DNA of 64,000 bases. It comes from Terriglobia bacterium (GTDB lineage Bacteria > Acidobacteriota > Terriglobia > Bryobacterales > Bryobacteraceae). The DNA is taken from contig JAIQFL010000009.1 in assembly GCA_020073365.1 (NCBI GenBank), positions 1 through 64,000 of the forward strand, written 5' to 3'. Positions 1-8,899 of this stretch are shown here, in pieces. The notes below the pieces were generated by a model. It was not told the origin of the DNA. It saw nothing but the letters and a program-made list of their open reading frames with translations, and did no database searches. A program made the translations under genes and the position numbers. Position 1 is the first letter of the stretch. Every line of letters begins with the position of its first letter.

Positions 1-1739
1 GGGGCCAATGTCCGCCGTTCTATAATTGCATTGCCGGAGGGAGAAAACGAGCTTTGTCCACCATTCGAGATAAGAGCCACTCCGCCTTCGGTCGAGGCCA
101 TCCACAAGCGGCCAAGGTGATCGGAGCAAATCCAGCCTATTTCCCCTTTCGGAAGGCCCTCCGCGTCGCTGTAGAACTCGAATCTTCCTCCGCGAAAACG
201 GGCCAGGCCGTACGGGTCAAAGCCGACCCAAAGATCGCCTCGCCGGTCTTCGGCGAAGAATCGGGGCGTCCCGAGAGCGGGGGGCCTCTCGCTCATGAGC
301 GGCAGGCCATCCGCAACCCCGTACTGCTGAATCTCTCCGGTCTTTCGATTCCATCGCGCCAGGCCGCGCGCCACGCCGATCCAGACGTCTTGCCGCGAGT
401 CTTCGAACAGAAGTAGAACACGATCGTCCGGCAGGCCGTCCCGCTTCGTGTAGATGTTCTGCGGCGGAGTGCGCGCGAGATCGGTCACGTGCACCGGCGC
501 CCGAAACCGCAGCAGCCCGTTGAAGGTCGGTACCCACCATTCGCCGGTATGATCCTGAAACGTGATTTGCGAATCGCCCCAGGCGTAATTGATCCCTGGC
601 GGTCTGTAAGGGTCCACGGGGACGAACTTGCCGCCCTGGAAAACATGGAGGGTGAGCCGGCCCTCGCTTGAGGAAATGGCGCATACCCGTCCCTCACGAT
701 CTTGCGTGAGCGCATGCATTCGAAGGGAGAACAGCCCGTCGTCCTTCGAGAACCTGGTGAAATTATGGCGCGTGACTTTGATGGCGCCAGGTCCTGCCGC
801 CCAGAGATTACCGTCCGCATCCTCCGCGATGGAATAGATGAAAGTATCGGGCCACGTGGCGACCGGATGGAACACAGACCCGCTGGCGGATTCGTCCGGC
901 TGGAATTCAAACAGGCCCCAGCCTCCCACCCACAGCTTGCCATCCGCTGTTTGAAGGATTGTGATCATTGTTTGATTGAGGACACTGCGATTGAGATAAA
1001 CACCGGCGACCGCGAATCTTCCGCCCTGCTCCGCAATGCGGCAGATGCCGTAGCTAGTGGCCGCCCAGATGCGCCCTTGAAAGTCCTCGGTGACGTTGCC
1101 GAAGAAATCCTTGGCACGGTCAGAGCGCCCGATACGCGTGGTTCTTCCACCGCTCTCGATCACAAACAATCCATCATGCGATCCGGCCCACAGTCTCCCA
1201 TCCCGGTCTTCGAAGAGAGAGAAGATGCGTAGGTTATCCACTTCCGGGCTGGGCAGGGGCACGCGCTCGGCTGAAAATCCGTCGCCATTCCTTGTCAGAC
1301 GCCAGAGGCCGCCTTCGGTGCCTGCCCAGATCGACCCGTCTCGGCGTTCGATTAAACGGTTCACCTGGCCCGCCAGCACGCCTTGGCTGAACTGGTACGG
1401 AATGCAGTGTTTTCCGGTGGTGGCCTTAGGATCGAAACGGCAGATCCCGCGATAGGTGGCGATCCAATACTCGCCTGCCCGTGTTTCGAGCACATCCGTT
1501 ACTGCGCGATTCGGCAGGCCATCGGCTGTTGTGTAATTGGTGAACTGATACCCGTCGAAGATCGACAGGCCTTCCGCGGTTCCGAACCAGAGATACCCGC
1601 GCGAATCGCGCCGGATCGAGGAGACACTGTCACGCGCCAATCCGTCCGCGGTGGTATAGGCGCGGACCGGCAGGTCCTCCGCGGCGGCCAACCAGGAACC
1701 CAGGACTACCCAAACGGCGCGCATGAGAACGCTCCGCAT
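1..1739 (-). CDS. Two-component-regulator-type propeller protein, C-terminus beyond window
   Basis: The minus frame is open from an ATG at 1739 (second ATG at 1724) to the window edge, so the gene is partial. Translation starts with a short hydrophobic segment (VWVVLGSWLAAA) that looks like a signal peptide. It continues with repeated blades of the form LARDSVSSIRRDSRGYLWFG, then TEDFQGRIWAATSYG and EDADGNLWAAG, which are typical Reg_prop (two-component regulator propeller) repeats. In this family such a periplasmic sensor propeller is usually followed by a Y_Y_Y domain, a membrane helix and a histidine kinase or a LuxR-type output domain; that part lies outside the window, so the output type is unknown. 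The ORF track does not list this frame because it has no stop here. The overlapping ORFs in the other frames are shadows. Confidence 0.82.
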   Translation of the reverse strand, partial: MRSVLMRAVWVVLGSWLAAAEDLPVRAYTTADGLARDSVSSIRRDSRGYLWFGTAEGLSIFDGYQFTNYTTADGLPNRAVTDVLETRAGEYWIATYRGICRFDPKATTGKHCIPYQFSQGVLAGQVNRLIERRDGSIWAGTEGGLWRLTRNGDGFSAERVPLPSPEVDNLRIFSLFEDRDGRLWAGSHDGLFVIESGGRTTRIGRSDRAKDFFGNVTEDFQGRIWAATSYGICRIAEQGGRFAVAGVYLNRSVLNQTMITILQTADGKLWVGGWGLFEFQPDESASGSVFHPVATWPDTFIYSIAEDADGNLWAAGPGAIKVTRHNFTRFSKDDGLFSLRMHALTQDREGRVCAISSSEGRLTLHVFQGGKFVPVDPYRPPGINYAWGDSQITFQDHTGEWWVPTFNGLLRFRAPVHVTDLARTPPQNIYTKRDGLPDDRVLLLFEDSRQDVWIGVARGLARWNRKTGEIQQYGVADGLPLMSERPPALGTPRFFAEDRRGDLWVGFDPYGLARFRGGRFEFYSDAEGLPKGEIGWICSDHLGRLWMASTEGGVALISNGGQSSFSPSGNAIIERRTLA

Positions 1740-1993
1740 ATGGTTGACTATTGTACTCCCGCACGAAGGCTGCCGGCCGCCGCCATTCGCAGAACGGTAC
1801 TGCCCGCCCGGAGAGCGTCCTTGCCGCCGGCATTACCAGCTTCCGCTCGAAACTCAGCATGTCGATATGAGAGGGGAACGTTATGAAAACACAAATTACG
1901 AGGCAGCCGCTGGTACTACCGATCCGCCACCCGCATGAATATGCGGGTTGTTGCCGTAGCAGAGCGGCCAGATACTTCGCATAAGGAGGGAAT

Positions 1994-2270
1994 TTGAGAT
2001 CTGGAAGGGAATCTCAGGCATCAGGCTTAGATTGGCAGTATCTTTGTGCGCCGTACCGGGGCGAAGCGCCGTCATTTCACTTTCGCTCACCGGAACTCTG
2101 CCACGTCGGCAGAAGTTTTTCAGCCGAGCTTCATGCTCACCGGCAAAACCAGCATCGGCATCTCCACCTGGAGTTTTGGTGGAGGGACCAACGCCCAGGC
2201 ACCGTGATCCCGCCGGGCGGGTTCGTTCCGCTGGTGGCGCTTTTCGGGGCTGCTGTTACCGCCGAACGAT
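1994..2270 (+). pseudogene. Relic of a secreted DVUA0089/PEP-CTERM-like protein
   Basis: A strong Shine-Dalgarno (AAGGAGGG) precedes a TTG at 1994, but the coding signal then hops between frames. Signal-peptide-like LRLAVSLCAV and VISLSLTGTL are in one frame, EVFQPSFMLTGKTSIGIST and WSFGGGTNAQ are in a second, and GTVIPPGGFVPLVALFGA is in a third. Joined, these read as the N-terminal half of a secreted beta-sandwich protein of the type often annotated as DVUA0089 or PEP-CTERM family. At least two frameshifts and loss of the C-terminal half mean it is not functional. The family name is from memory of similar sequences; the multi-frame pattern is seen directly. Confidence 0.5.
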
Positions 2271-2331
2271 ATCCGGCAAGGAGGAAAAAATGAAATATAG
2301 TGCCTTAGGTAAGACAAGGGAGGGGGAAAAC

Positions 2332-3357
2332 ATGAGAAATATATGGAACAGCCTGTCGAAAGCAGCGGCGCCGATCGCCGCGGCGGCCATCCTGGCGCTT
2401 GCAGCGGCAAAACCGGGTCACGCCGATACCTGGAATGCGGCAGTGGGCGCGCAGAGTGCCGACAAAGGCAAACAGGCTCTGGCCTTTCTTTCGAACGAGC
2501 TTTGGATCCACGTTGGCGACGGCATCCGTTGGACCGCTGCCACTGATGAGCTCCATACCGTAACCTTCCTGAAGACCGGCCAGATACGCCCGCCGCTTTT
2601 CGCGGCCGGCAACTCGGGCCCCTTTGTGGGATGCCCGAACGCTACACCCGACGGATCGAGCTTCGATGGGTCCACCTGCGTCACCTCGGCGCCATTGACG
2701 ATCGGGCAGACCTATACTGTGCACTTCCCGACGGCCGGCAACTACAAGCTGGTGTGCCTGGTGCATCTGAGGATGACCGGTGCGGTGCATGTGCTTCCCA
2801 CATTGCAGCAGCTTCCTCACGATCAGGACTTCTACGACCGGCAGGCAGTTCAGGACAAAGCCGAGCTGCTTTGGGGCGCCTTCGTCCTGGAAGGTCTCGG
2901 CAATGCCGTGGCGGAGCCGAGCTCCGCGCATGGGGTGACCGCGGGGATCGCGGACATCACCGCGACAGGAGGGGGATCGAGCACCGCGTCCGTGATGCGC
3001 TTCCTGGGCGCGACGATGGTCGTGCGTGTGGGGGACACGGTCGAGTGGACGAATCGCGCGCCGGCGATCTTTCACACGATTACGTTCGGAACGGAGCCCA
3101 CGAACGCCTTTCCTCCTTTCCCCCAGGGGCTTCCCACAGATCCCGACGGGGTCAGGCACACAGTCATCAGTTCTCCCAACCAGAGCGTGAATTCTGGCGT
3201 TATCGGCTCGCCGAACCAGGAAACGGTTGGAGCCCCGCAGTTGTCTCTGGACTTCACACGCTTTCGGGTGACATTCACGTCTCCAGGCACTTTCAATTAC
3301 ATCTGTGCCCTTCATGACCAAATAGGCATGAAGGGGACGGTGATCGTTCACCCGTAG
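2332..3357 (+). CDS. Secreted two-domain cupredoxin (plastocyanin-like) protein
   Basis: The protein has 341 residues from the ATG at 2332, chosen because a GGAGGGGG ribosome site precedes it and a clean signal peptide follows (MRNIWNSLSKAAAPIAAAAI, cleavage after HADA-like AKPGHA). An in-frame ATG at 2290 with its own AAGGAGG is the alternative. Two plastocyanin-like domains each carry the type 1 copper set: H75 (ELHTVTF), C142, H145 and M148 (CLVHLRM) in the first; H248 (IFHTITF), C325, H328 and M333 (CALHDQIGM) in the second. It probably carries electrons or copper in the periplasm. It lies 9 bases upstream of a SCO1 gene on the same strand, so the two probably form a copper-handling operon. 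Confidence 0.88.
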   Translation: MRNIWNSLSKAAAPIAAAAILALAAAKPGHADTWNAAVGAQSADKGKQALAFLSNELWIHVGDGIRWTAATDELHTVTFLKTGQIRPPLFAAGNSGPFVGCPNATPDGSSFDGSTCVTSAPLTIGQTYTVHFPTAGNYKLVCLVHLRMTGAVHVLPTLQQLPHDQDFYDRQAVQDKAELLWGAFVLEGLGNAVAEPSSAHGVTAGIADITATGGGSSTASVMRFLGATMVVRVGDTVEWTNRAPAIFHTITFGTEPTNAFPPFPQGLPTDPDGVRHTVISSPNQSVNSGVIGSPNQETVGAPQLSLDFTRFRVTFTSPGTFNYICALHDQIGMKGTVIVHP

Positions 3358-3366
3358 GAGCGCCAA

Positions 3367-3987
3367 ATGAAGCGGCGACTGTTGTACTTGTGCTGGATGG
3401 CGGTTTTGTGCGCCGGGCAAGCGCCGGTGCTCCCCGCGCAAGAGGCGAACTACCGGGGCGGCTTAGTGACGCCGCCCCTGCCAAAACCCAGGTTCGTTCT
3501 TACCGACACCTCGGGCGCTCCTTTTGATTTCTGGCATAGAACGCGTGGATACGTCACGCTCCTGTTCTTCGGCTATACCTATTGCCCCGACCAGTGTCCG
3601 ATGCACATGGCGAACCTCAGCGCCGCGCTGAAGAAGATGCCGGTTCGTATTGCGGATCAGGTCAAGCTTGTCTTCGTAACCACGGATCCCGCGCGTGATT
3701 CTGCGGCCGTTCTGCGCCGGTGGCTGGATCTGTTCGACCGCCGTTTCGTCGGCCTGACTGGAACCGAACGGGCCATCCAGGCAGTCGAACGAGCGGCTGG
3801 CGTCCCTTTGGCGGAAAAAACGGGACTGCCAAATGGCAACTACGGCGTGTCGCACGCAAATTTCGTAATCGCCTACACGAGAGATAATCTGGCGCATGTT
3901 ATCTATCCCGGCGGGGTAAGCAAGGATGATTGGGTGCACGACCTGTCTCTGTTGATCAGGGAAACCTGGAACCGCCCGGCGGAGTAG
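3367..3987 (+). CDS. SCO1/SenC-family copper chaperone
   Basis: The protein has 206 residues with an N-terminal signal peptide (LYLCWMAVLCAGQAPVLPAQ) and a thioredoxin-like SCO domain. The copper-binding CxxxC is at C73 and C77 (YTYCPDQCPM), and the conserved distal histidine is H163 (YGVSHANFV). SCO proteins deliver copper to the CuA site of cytochrome oxidase or act as periplasmic thiol-redox proteins. No oxidase subunit is in the window, so the client here may be the adjacent cupredoxin; that is an inference. The ATG follows GGAG and lies 9 bases after the cupredoxin stop. Confidence 0.92.
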   Translation: MKRRLLYLCWMAVLCAGQAPVLPAQEANYRGGLVTPPLPKPRFVLTDTSGAPFDFWHRTRGYVTLLFFGYTYCPDQCPMHMANLSAALKKMPVRIADQVKLVFVTTDPARDSAAVLRRWLDLFDRRFVGLTGTERAIQAVERAAGVPLAEKTGLPNGNYGVSHANFVIAYTRDNLAHVIYPGGVSKDDWVHDLSLLIRETWNRPAE

Positions 3988-4149
3988 GGCCGTTCGTATT
4001 TCATCTCAGGGAGCACTTCCTTGAGCGCGATTCAGCGCCGCCTGCGCCGGTCGAATAACACGGCACTATCAGGATTTGATGTGGCTGTTCCTGCCGTTTC
4101 TGAGCGGAAACCCGACATTCTCGGGAACGCCCCCGCTCATTCCCGGGGT

Positions 4150-4240
4150 CATCCCGATTGTGCAAGTAGGGGCTTCATGAAGTCCTCAAGAATCGTCTCG
4201 CCTGGATGGATGGGTGAAACCTTGCTGATTTCTTGGCCAT
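4150..4240 (-). pseudogene. Relic of a HigA-type antitoxin N-terminus
   Basis: On the minus strand the stretch VSPIHPGETILEDFMKPL matches the opening of HigA-family addiction-module antidotes, whose proteins typically begin with a short lysine-rich start and then HPGE.LLEEFLKPL. Just upstream, ATG GCC AAG AAA TCA is in a different frame, which suggests a one-base frameshift between the original start and the HPGE motif. A stop follows 6 residues after KPL, so the HTH core is missing. No HigB toxin is next to it. The 64-residue ORF listed at 4149-4343 is this relic read through a palindromic repeat. Confidence 0.55.
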
Positions 4241-4264
4241 AAATTTCCGTTGAAGAAACGATTG

Positions 4265-4341
4265 GGCCACAGATGTACACGGATGAACACTGATAATTCC
4301 TATCCTTTCTTATCCGTGTTGATCCGTGTTTATCTGTGGCC
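4265..4341. repeat. 77-bp near-perfect inverted repeat
   Basis: The element starts GGCCACAGATGTACACGGAT and ends ATCCGTGTTTATCTGTGGCC, with an AT-rich centre (TTCCTATCC). The outer 10 bases of each arm are exact reverse complements, and internal ACACGGAT units repeat in each arm. It lies just past the 3' end of purF and could fold into a long hairpin in RNA from either strand. Similar ACACGGAT-rich palindromes are dispersed in several bacterial phyla (from memory); their origin is not settled. Confidence 0.85.
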
Positions 4342-4398
4342 ATAACTCTTTCGCCCGGGCGCAGGGGGCGCTTGGGCGGACTGTTTCATGTCGACTCT

Positions 4399-5814
4399 CT
4401 ACCGGCGTTTCTGGCGGGCGGAGATCAGCTCTTCGATGTTCACCAGATCGGTGGGATAGTCGCCCGTATAGCAAGCGTAGCAATACTCGTGGCGGTCGTC
4501 CGCAACGGCTTTGCGGAGCGACGCCAACGAAAGATAGCCCAGAGAGTCGGCTTCCACAAACCGGCGAATTTCTTCCACGCTGTGATTGGAGGCGATCAAC
4601 TCGCTGCGGGTAGGGGTGTCGACTCCGTAGAAACAGGGCGAGACAGTCGGCGGGCAGGAGATGCGCAAGTGGACCTCGCGGGCGCCGGCCTGGCGCACCA
4701 TGCGGACGATCTTCCGGCTGGTGGTACCGCGCACGATGGAATCGTCCACCAGAACCACGCGCTGTCCCTGCAAAAGATGGCGGACGGGGTTGAGCTTCAG
4801 CTTCACGCCGAAATCGCGGATGGCCTGCGAAGGCTCGATAAAGGTGCGGCCCACGTAATGGTTGCGGATCAGCGCCTGTCGAAACGGGAGGCCGGATTCG
4901 GCGGAATAGCCAATGGCGGCGGCGACTCCCGAATCAGGAACGGGAACCACGAGGTCGGCATCGGCGGGGCACTCCCGCGCCAGCAGCCGGCCGAGGTTCT
5001 CGCGTGATTCCTCCACGGCGCGCCCGAAAACAATGGAGTCGGGGCGCGAGAAGTAGACGTGCTCGAAGACACACTGCGAGAGGGCCTGCTTGGGAGCCCA
5101 ACGCTCGCGGTTCACGCCCTCCGGGCCGACGATCACCATTTCGCCGGGCTCCACGTCGTTCAGGTAGACCGCGCCGATGAGGTCGAAGGCGCAGGTCTCG
5201 GAGGCAAAGACGTGGCACTTGCGGCCGCCCGAGAATTCCATTTCTCCCACGGCCAGCGGGCGGAAGCCGTGCGGGTCGCGGGCCACGATGATGCGGTCCT
5301 GGGCCAGGAAGACCAGCGAGAATGCGCCTTCCAGTTGCAGCAGGGCCTCGCGCAGGGCGCCGGCCAGCGTACGCTCGGAAGAGTGGGCGATCAGGTGGAG
5401 GATGACTTCGGTATCGCTGGACGCCTGGAAGATGGAACCGAGCCGGCCGAGATGGGCGCGCAGTTCGGCGACGTTGGTGATGTTGCCGTTGTGCGCCACC
5501 GCTACCCGTCCTTTGTTGCAGGAGACGGAAAAGGGCTGGGCGTTGAGCAGGACGGTGTCGCCCGCCGTGGAATAGCGGGTGTGTCCGATTGCCAGTTCGC
5601 CGGGCAACGTACCCAGCACCGGGCTGGTGAAGATGTCGGCGACGTGACCCATGGACTTGTGGCAGAAGATTTCATCGCCATCGGTAGTACAGATGCCGGC
5701 GCTCTCCTGCCCGCGATGTTGCAGGGAGTACAGCCCCAGGTACGCCAGCTTGGCAGCTTCGGGGTGGCCTGAGATGGCCACAACACCACACTCTTCGTGG
5801 AACTTATCGTACAT
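4399..5814 (-). CDS. purF: Amidophosphoribosyltransferase
   Basis: PurF makes 5-phosphoribosylamine from PRPP and glutamine, the first committed step of purine synthesis. The 471-residue protein is of family length. The short propeptide MYDKFHEE precedes C9 (ECGVV), the N-terminal nucleophile of the class II glutaminase domain. The GLYSLQHRGQESAG motif follows. The PRPP-binding loop is VVLVDDSIVRGTTS, near residue 350. A cysteine-rich C-terminal area (SCPPTVSPCFYGVD, CYACYTGDYP) resembles the iron-sulfur-containing Bacillus-type enzymes. It lies downstream of purL and purQ on the same strand, separated by 113 bases holding two palindromes, and is probably the distal gene of the purQ-purL-purF group. 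Confidence 0.97.
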   Translation of the reverse strand: MYDKFHEECGVVAISGHPEAAKLAYLGLYSLQHRGQESAGICTTDGDEIFCHKSMGHVADIFTSPVLGTLPGELAIGHTRYSTAGDTVLLNAQPFSVSCNKGRVAVAHNGNITNVAELRAHLGRLGSIFQASSDTEVILHLIAHSSERTLAGALREALLQLEGAFSLVFLAQDRIIVARDPHGFRPLAVGEMEFSGGRKCHVFASETCAFDLIGAVYLNDVEPGEMVIVGPEGVNRERWAPKQALSQCVFEHVYFSRPDSIVFGRAVEESRENLGRLLARECPADADLVVPVPDSGVAAAIGYSAESGLPFRQALIRNHYVGRTFIEPSQAIRDFGVKLKLNPVRHLLQGQRVVLVDDSIVRGTTSRKIVRMVRQAGAREVHLRISCPPTVSPCFYGVDTPTRSELIASNHSVEEIRRFVEADSLGYLSLASLRKAVADDRHEYCYACYTGDYPTDLVNIEELISARQKRR

Positions 5815-5826
5815 AGGCGCCTCTCA

Positions 5827-5858
5827 GTGGGGCAGACCATCGGTTTTCGTGGTCTGCC
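5827..5858. repeat. REP-like palindrome copy A (purL-purF gap)
   Basis: A 32-base unit beginning GTGGGGCAGACCA and ending TGGTCTGCC around a central TCGGTTTTCG. It can form a stem of about ten pairs. It faces copy B (5892-5923) in inverted orientation. Confidence 0.85.
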
Positions 5859-5891
5859 GCGCTTAGCTGGCAACCGCAGAGGGGAGCGCCA

Positions 5892-5923
5892 GACAGACGA
5901 CAAAAACCGATCGTCTGTCCCAC
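5892..5923. repeat. REP-like palindrome copy B (purL-purF gap)
   Basis: Reverse-complemented, this 32-base unit begins GTGGGACAGACGA and ends TCGTCTGTC around TCGGTTTTTG. It differs from copy A at five positions. Four of these are paired stem changes (G-C to A-T, C-G to G-C), so pairing is kept; the fifth is in the loop. Copies A and B form an inverted pair 33 bases apart, like a bacterial BIME. Confidence 0.85.
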
Positions 5924-5927
5924 GTGC

Positions 5928-8132
5928 TCATCGAACATAGGATTCCAGGGCCCCATCGTATGCGGATTTCAGAACAGCGATTTCCCACGAGCCCAGCGTG
6001 ATGGTGCGCTGCCGGATCTCGATTCCCTTCTCAATTGTAACGCCGACTATGGGGGCTTCGACCTCGTACTTTTCGGCGATGGCCACCACGCGCTTGGCGT
6101 TCGCGGTCGAGATGAGAATGCGCGAGGGAGCCTCGTGGAATGCCACCACTTCGGGCCGAAGGTTGGAAACCAGCTCGATCTGCGCTCCGATTTCGGCCGG
6201 CCCGAAAGAGCATTCGGCCAGCGCCACGGCCAGCCCGCCATCGCTCAGATCGTGCGCCGACTCGGCCAGGCCCTCCGCGAGGATTCTGCGAATGGCGTAC
6301 TGCACGCGCTGTTCGTACTCCAGGTCGAGCAAGGGTGGCAGGCCCCAGAGCTGCTTCACAATCTCCTTGGCGTATTGGGTGCCGCCGAGACGCGCGTCGT
6401 CGCAGGCGCCGATGCCGCCCAGCAACACCACGGCGCGGCCGGCGTTCTTGAAGGGGATGGTGACAGGCGGGGCGGTCTTCAGCAGGCCCACGATTCCCAG
6501 CACCGGCGTGGGAAAGATGCCTTCCCCCAGCGTCTCGTTGTAGAGGCTCACGTTGCCGCCGGTGATAGGAGTGTCGAAGAAGCGGCAGGCATCGGACATG
6601 CCTTCGATGGCTTCCACTAACTGCGCCATGATCTCGGGGCGTTCCGGGTTGCCGAAGTTGAGGCAGTTGGTGGCCGCCACGGGGCGCGCGCCCACCGTGG
6701 CGAGATTGCGGCAGGCCTCGGCCACCGCCAGCATCGCGCCTTCGCGGGGGGAGAGGTAGCTGTAGCGGCCGTTGCCATCGAGCGACATCGCGATCGACGT
6801 GCCGGTCTCCTTGATGCGGACGATGGCCGCCTCCGCGCCCGGGCCCGCGATCGTATTGGTGCGAACCTGATGATCGTACTGCTGCCAGATCCAGCGCTTG
6901 GAACAGATATCGGGAGCGGCGAGCAGCGCCGGGAGGGCGTTTTGCACGTCGGGTTTCGGCAGGACGGGAGTAGCCAGCACAGGGGCCGGCGCCGCGTTGT
7001 GGGGGCGGTCGTAGAGGGGAGCCTCGTCGGCCAGTTCCCGATTGGGGATCTCCGCCACGACTTCGCCGTGATGTTTGACGCGCAGCTTTCCATCGAGCGT
7101 CACCATGCCGATTTCCACGGCTTCCAGGCCCCACTTGCGGAAGACCTCGAAGACCTCCCCTTCCCTGCCCTTCTGGGCTACCAGCAGCATTCGCTCCTGA
7201 CTCTCGGAGAGCATGATCTCGTAGGGAGTCATGCCGGTAGCGCGCTGGGGGACGCGGTCGAGCTCGATCTCGATGCCCACTCCGCCACGGCTGCCCATTT
7301 CGCAGGTGGAACAGGTCAGCCCCGCGGCGCCCATATCCTGGATGCCCACGATGGCGCCGGTCTGCATGGCTTCCAGGCAGGCTTCCAGCAGAAGCTTCTC
7401 CATGAACGGGTCGCCCACCTGCACGTTGGGGCGCTTCTGCTTGGACTCTTCGGTGAATTCGGCGCTGGCCATGGACGCGCCGTGAATGCCGTCGCGGCCG
7501 GTGCGCGCGCCTACATAGATGACGGGGTTGCCCACGCCCGCGGCCTTCGCATAGAAGACGTCTTCCTTCCGGCAAACCCCCAGGGCGAAGACGTTGACCA
7601 GCGGGTTGCCGTCATAGCAGGGCTCGAAGATGCACTCGCCACCCACCGTGGGAACGCCAAAGCAGTTGCCGTAGTGCGCGATTCCCGAAACCACGCCTGC
7701 GACGATGCGCCGGTTGCGCGCCCCGGTCACCGCGTCGTCCGTCCGGCCGAAGCGCAGCGAATCCAGCACCGCGATGGGCCGCGCGCCCATCGTGAAGATG
7801 TCGCGCAGAATGCCGCCGACCCCCGTAGCCGCGCCCTGAAAGGGTTCGATGAAGCTCGGATGATTGTGCGACTCGATCTTGAAAGCGATGACGTAGCCAC
7901 CGCCGATATCGATGATGCCGGCGTTCTCGCCGGGACCCTGCACCACCAGCTTGCCGCGCGTGGGCAGCTTCTTGAGGTGCAGGCGCGAGCTCTTGTAGGA
8001 GCAATGCTCGCTCCACATCACGCTGAAGATGCCCAGTTCGGTGTAATTGGGCTCGCGGCCCAGAATGTGGATGATCTTCTGGTATTCGGCAGGGGTCAAC
8101 TGGTGCTGTGTGATGAGCTCGGCGGTGGTCAT
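5928..8132 (-). CDS. purL: Phosphoribosylformylglycinamidine synthase subunit II
   Basis: PurL converts FGAR and ammonia to FGAM with ATP in purine synthesis. The 734-residue length fits the small PurL form that works in a complex with PurQ (glutaminase) and PurS, not the fused 1,300-residue form. Typical motifs are [12 protein letters not shown] near residue 40, [34 protein letters not shown] near residue 90, and [16 protein letters not shown] in the C-terminal half. The ATG start overlaps the purQ stop by 4 bases (ATGA), so translation is probably coupled. No purS is present in the window. Confidence 0.97.
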   Translation of the reverse strand: MTTAELITQHQLTPAEYQKIIHILGREPNYTELGIFSVMWSEHCSYKSSRLHLKKLPTRGKLVVQGPGENAGIIDIGGGYVIAFKIESHNHPSFIEPFQGAATGVGGILRDIFTMGARPIAVLDSLRFGRTDDAVTGARNRRIVAGVVSGIAHYGNCFGVPTVGGECIFEPCYDGNPLVNVFALGVCRKEDVFYAKAAGVGNPVIYVGARTGRDGIHGASMASAEFTEESKQKRPNVQVGDPFMEKLLLEACLEAMQTGAIVGIQDMGAAGLTCSTCEMGSRGGVGIEIELDRVPQRATGMTPYEIMLSESQERMLLVAQKGREGEVFEVFRKWGLEAVEIGMVTLDGKLRVKHHGEVVAEIPNRELADEAPLYDRPHNAAPAPVLATPVLPKPDVQNALPALLAAPDICSKRWIWQQYDHQVRTNTIAGPGAEAAIVRIKETGTSIAMSLDGNGRYSYLSPREGAMLAVAEACRNLATVGARPVAATNCLNFGNPERPEIMAQLVEAIEGMSDACRFFDTPITGGNVSLYNETLGEGIFPTPVLGIVGLLKTAPPVTIPFKNAGRAVVLLGGIGACDDARLGGTQYAKEIVKQLWGLPPLLDLEYEQRVQYAIRRILAEGLAESAHDLSDGGLAVALAECSFGPAEIGAQIELVSNLRPEVVAFHEAPSRILISTANAKRVVAIAEKYEVEAPIVGVTIEKGIEIRQRTITLGSWEIAVLKSAYDGALESYVR

Positions 8133-8827
8133 CTTTTTGCCGCCGGCGCCAACGATGGCCAGGCGCCCTGAACCACCCGCAGCATCGATTCGAAGACCAC
8201 CAGGCCGTCGCTCGAGCCCATCAGCGGCTCAGTAGCGCGTTCGGGGTGCGGCATCATCCCCATGACGTTTCGCTCGCGGCTGAGAACCCCGGCGATATCG
8301 CGTAGCGATCCGTTGGGGTTGTCGAGGTAGCGGAAGGCGACGCGGTCCTGGGCTTCGAGCTCGTCGAGCGTACGGTCATCGGCGAAATAACAGCCTTCGC
8401 CATGCGCGATGGGCATGCGCAGAATCTCGCCCCGGTGCGCAGCGGAAGTGAAGGGCGAGTGGGCGGTCTCGGTGCGCAGGTGCACGTCGCGGCAGATGAA
8501 CTTGAGGCTCCGGTTGCGGATGAGTGCGCCGGGGAGCAGCCCGGCTTCCACCAGGATCTGGAACCCGTTGCAGACGCCCAGCACGAGGCCGCCAAGGGCC
8601 GCAAACTGGCGCACGGCCTGCATCACCGGCGAGAACTTGGCGATGGCCCCGCAGCGGAGGTAGTCGCCATAGGCGAAGCCGCCGGGAAGGATGACGGCAT
8701 CCACGTCGCCCAGGGTGGCGGAGTCGTGCCAGATGAATTCGGCCTTTTGCCCGAGGTTGCCCGAGACCGCGTAGAAAGCGTCGTGGTCGCAATTGCTGCC
8801 CGGAAAGACGATGACACCAAATTTCAT
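8129..8827 (-). CDS. purQ: Phosphoribosylformylglycinamidine synthase subunit I (glutaminase)
   Basis: PurQ supplies ammonia to PurL by hydrolysing glutamine. The 232-residue class I amidotransferase opens with [20 protein letters not shown]. The catalytic cysteine is in [14 protein letters not shown] (about residue 90), and the His/Glu part of the triad is in [11 protein letters not shown] near residue 210. It overlaps purL by 4 bases and is the first gene of the group. Only 43 bases separate its start from the open frame holding the degraded recombinase, with AT-rich GATAAAATAAAG upstream that could supply a -10. No clear ribosome site is visible. Confidence 0.96.
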   Translation of the reverse strand: MKFGVIVFPGSNCDHDAFYAVSGNLGQKAEFIWHDSATLGDVDAVILPGGFAYGDYLRCGAIAKFSPVMQAVRQFAALGGLVLGVCNGFQILVEAGLLPGALIRNRSLKFICRDVHLRTETAHSPFTSAAHRGEILRMPIAHGEGCYFADDRTLDELEAQDRVAFRYLDNPNGSLRDIAGVLSRERNVMGMMPHPERATEPLMGSSDGLVVFESMLRVVQGAWPSLAPAAKR

Positions 8828-8899
8828 GGTTTATGTTTTGGGGAGGCTAATCTTTATTTTATCAGAGCCCCATGCGTCTGGCTTCCAGCCGAGGATTGG

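Larger units (their letters stand above)
3988..4398. other. Intergenic region between SCO1 gene and purF
   Basis: No intact gene is visible in these 411 bases. They hold the HigA relic (4150-4240) and the long inverted repeat (4265-4341). A 34-codon open stretch from an ATG at 4079 (MWLFLPFLSGNPTFSG...) ends at 4183, but I do not recognise it and it has no ribosome site. Confidence 0.6.

Noticed and set aside
1882-1983. 33-codon plus ORF (MKTQITRQPLVLPIRHPHEY...) with GAGAGGGG upstream
   Set aside because: Has a plausible ribosome site but no recognised family and lies before a decayed gene; too little evidence to call.
4079-4183. 34-codon hydrophobic ORF (MWLFLPFLSGNPTFSG...)
   Set aside because: Unrecognised, no ribosome site, partly overlaps the HigA relic on the other strand.
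6031-7575. 514-codon minus-strand ORF within purL
   Set aside because: Alternative frame of purL with Arg-rich low-information sequence; purL is certain.
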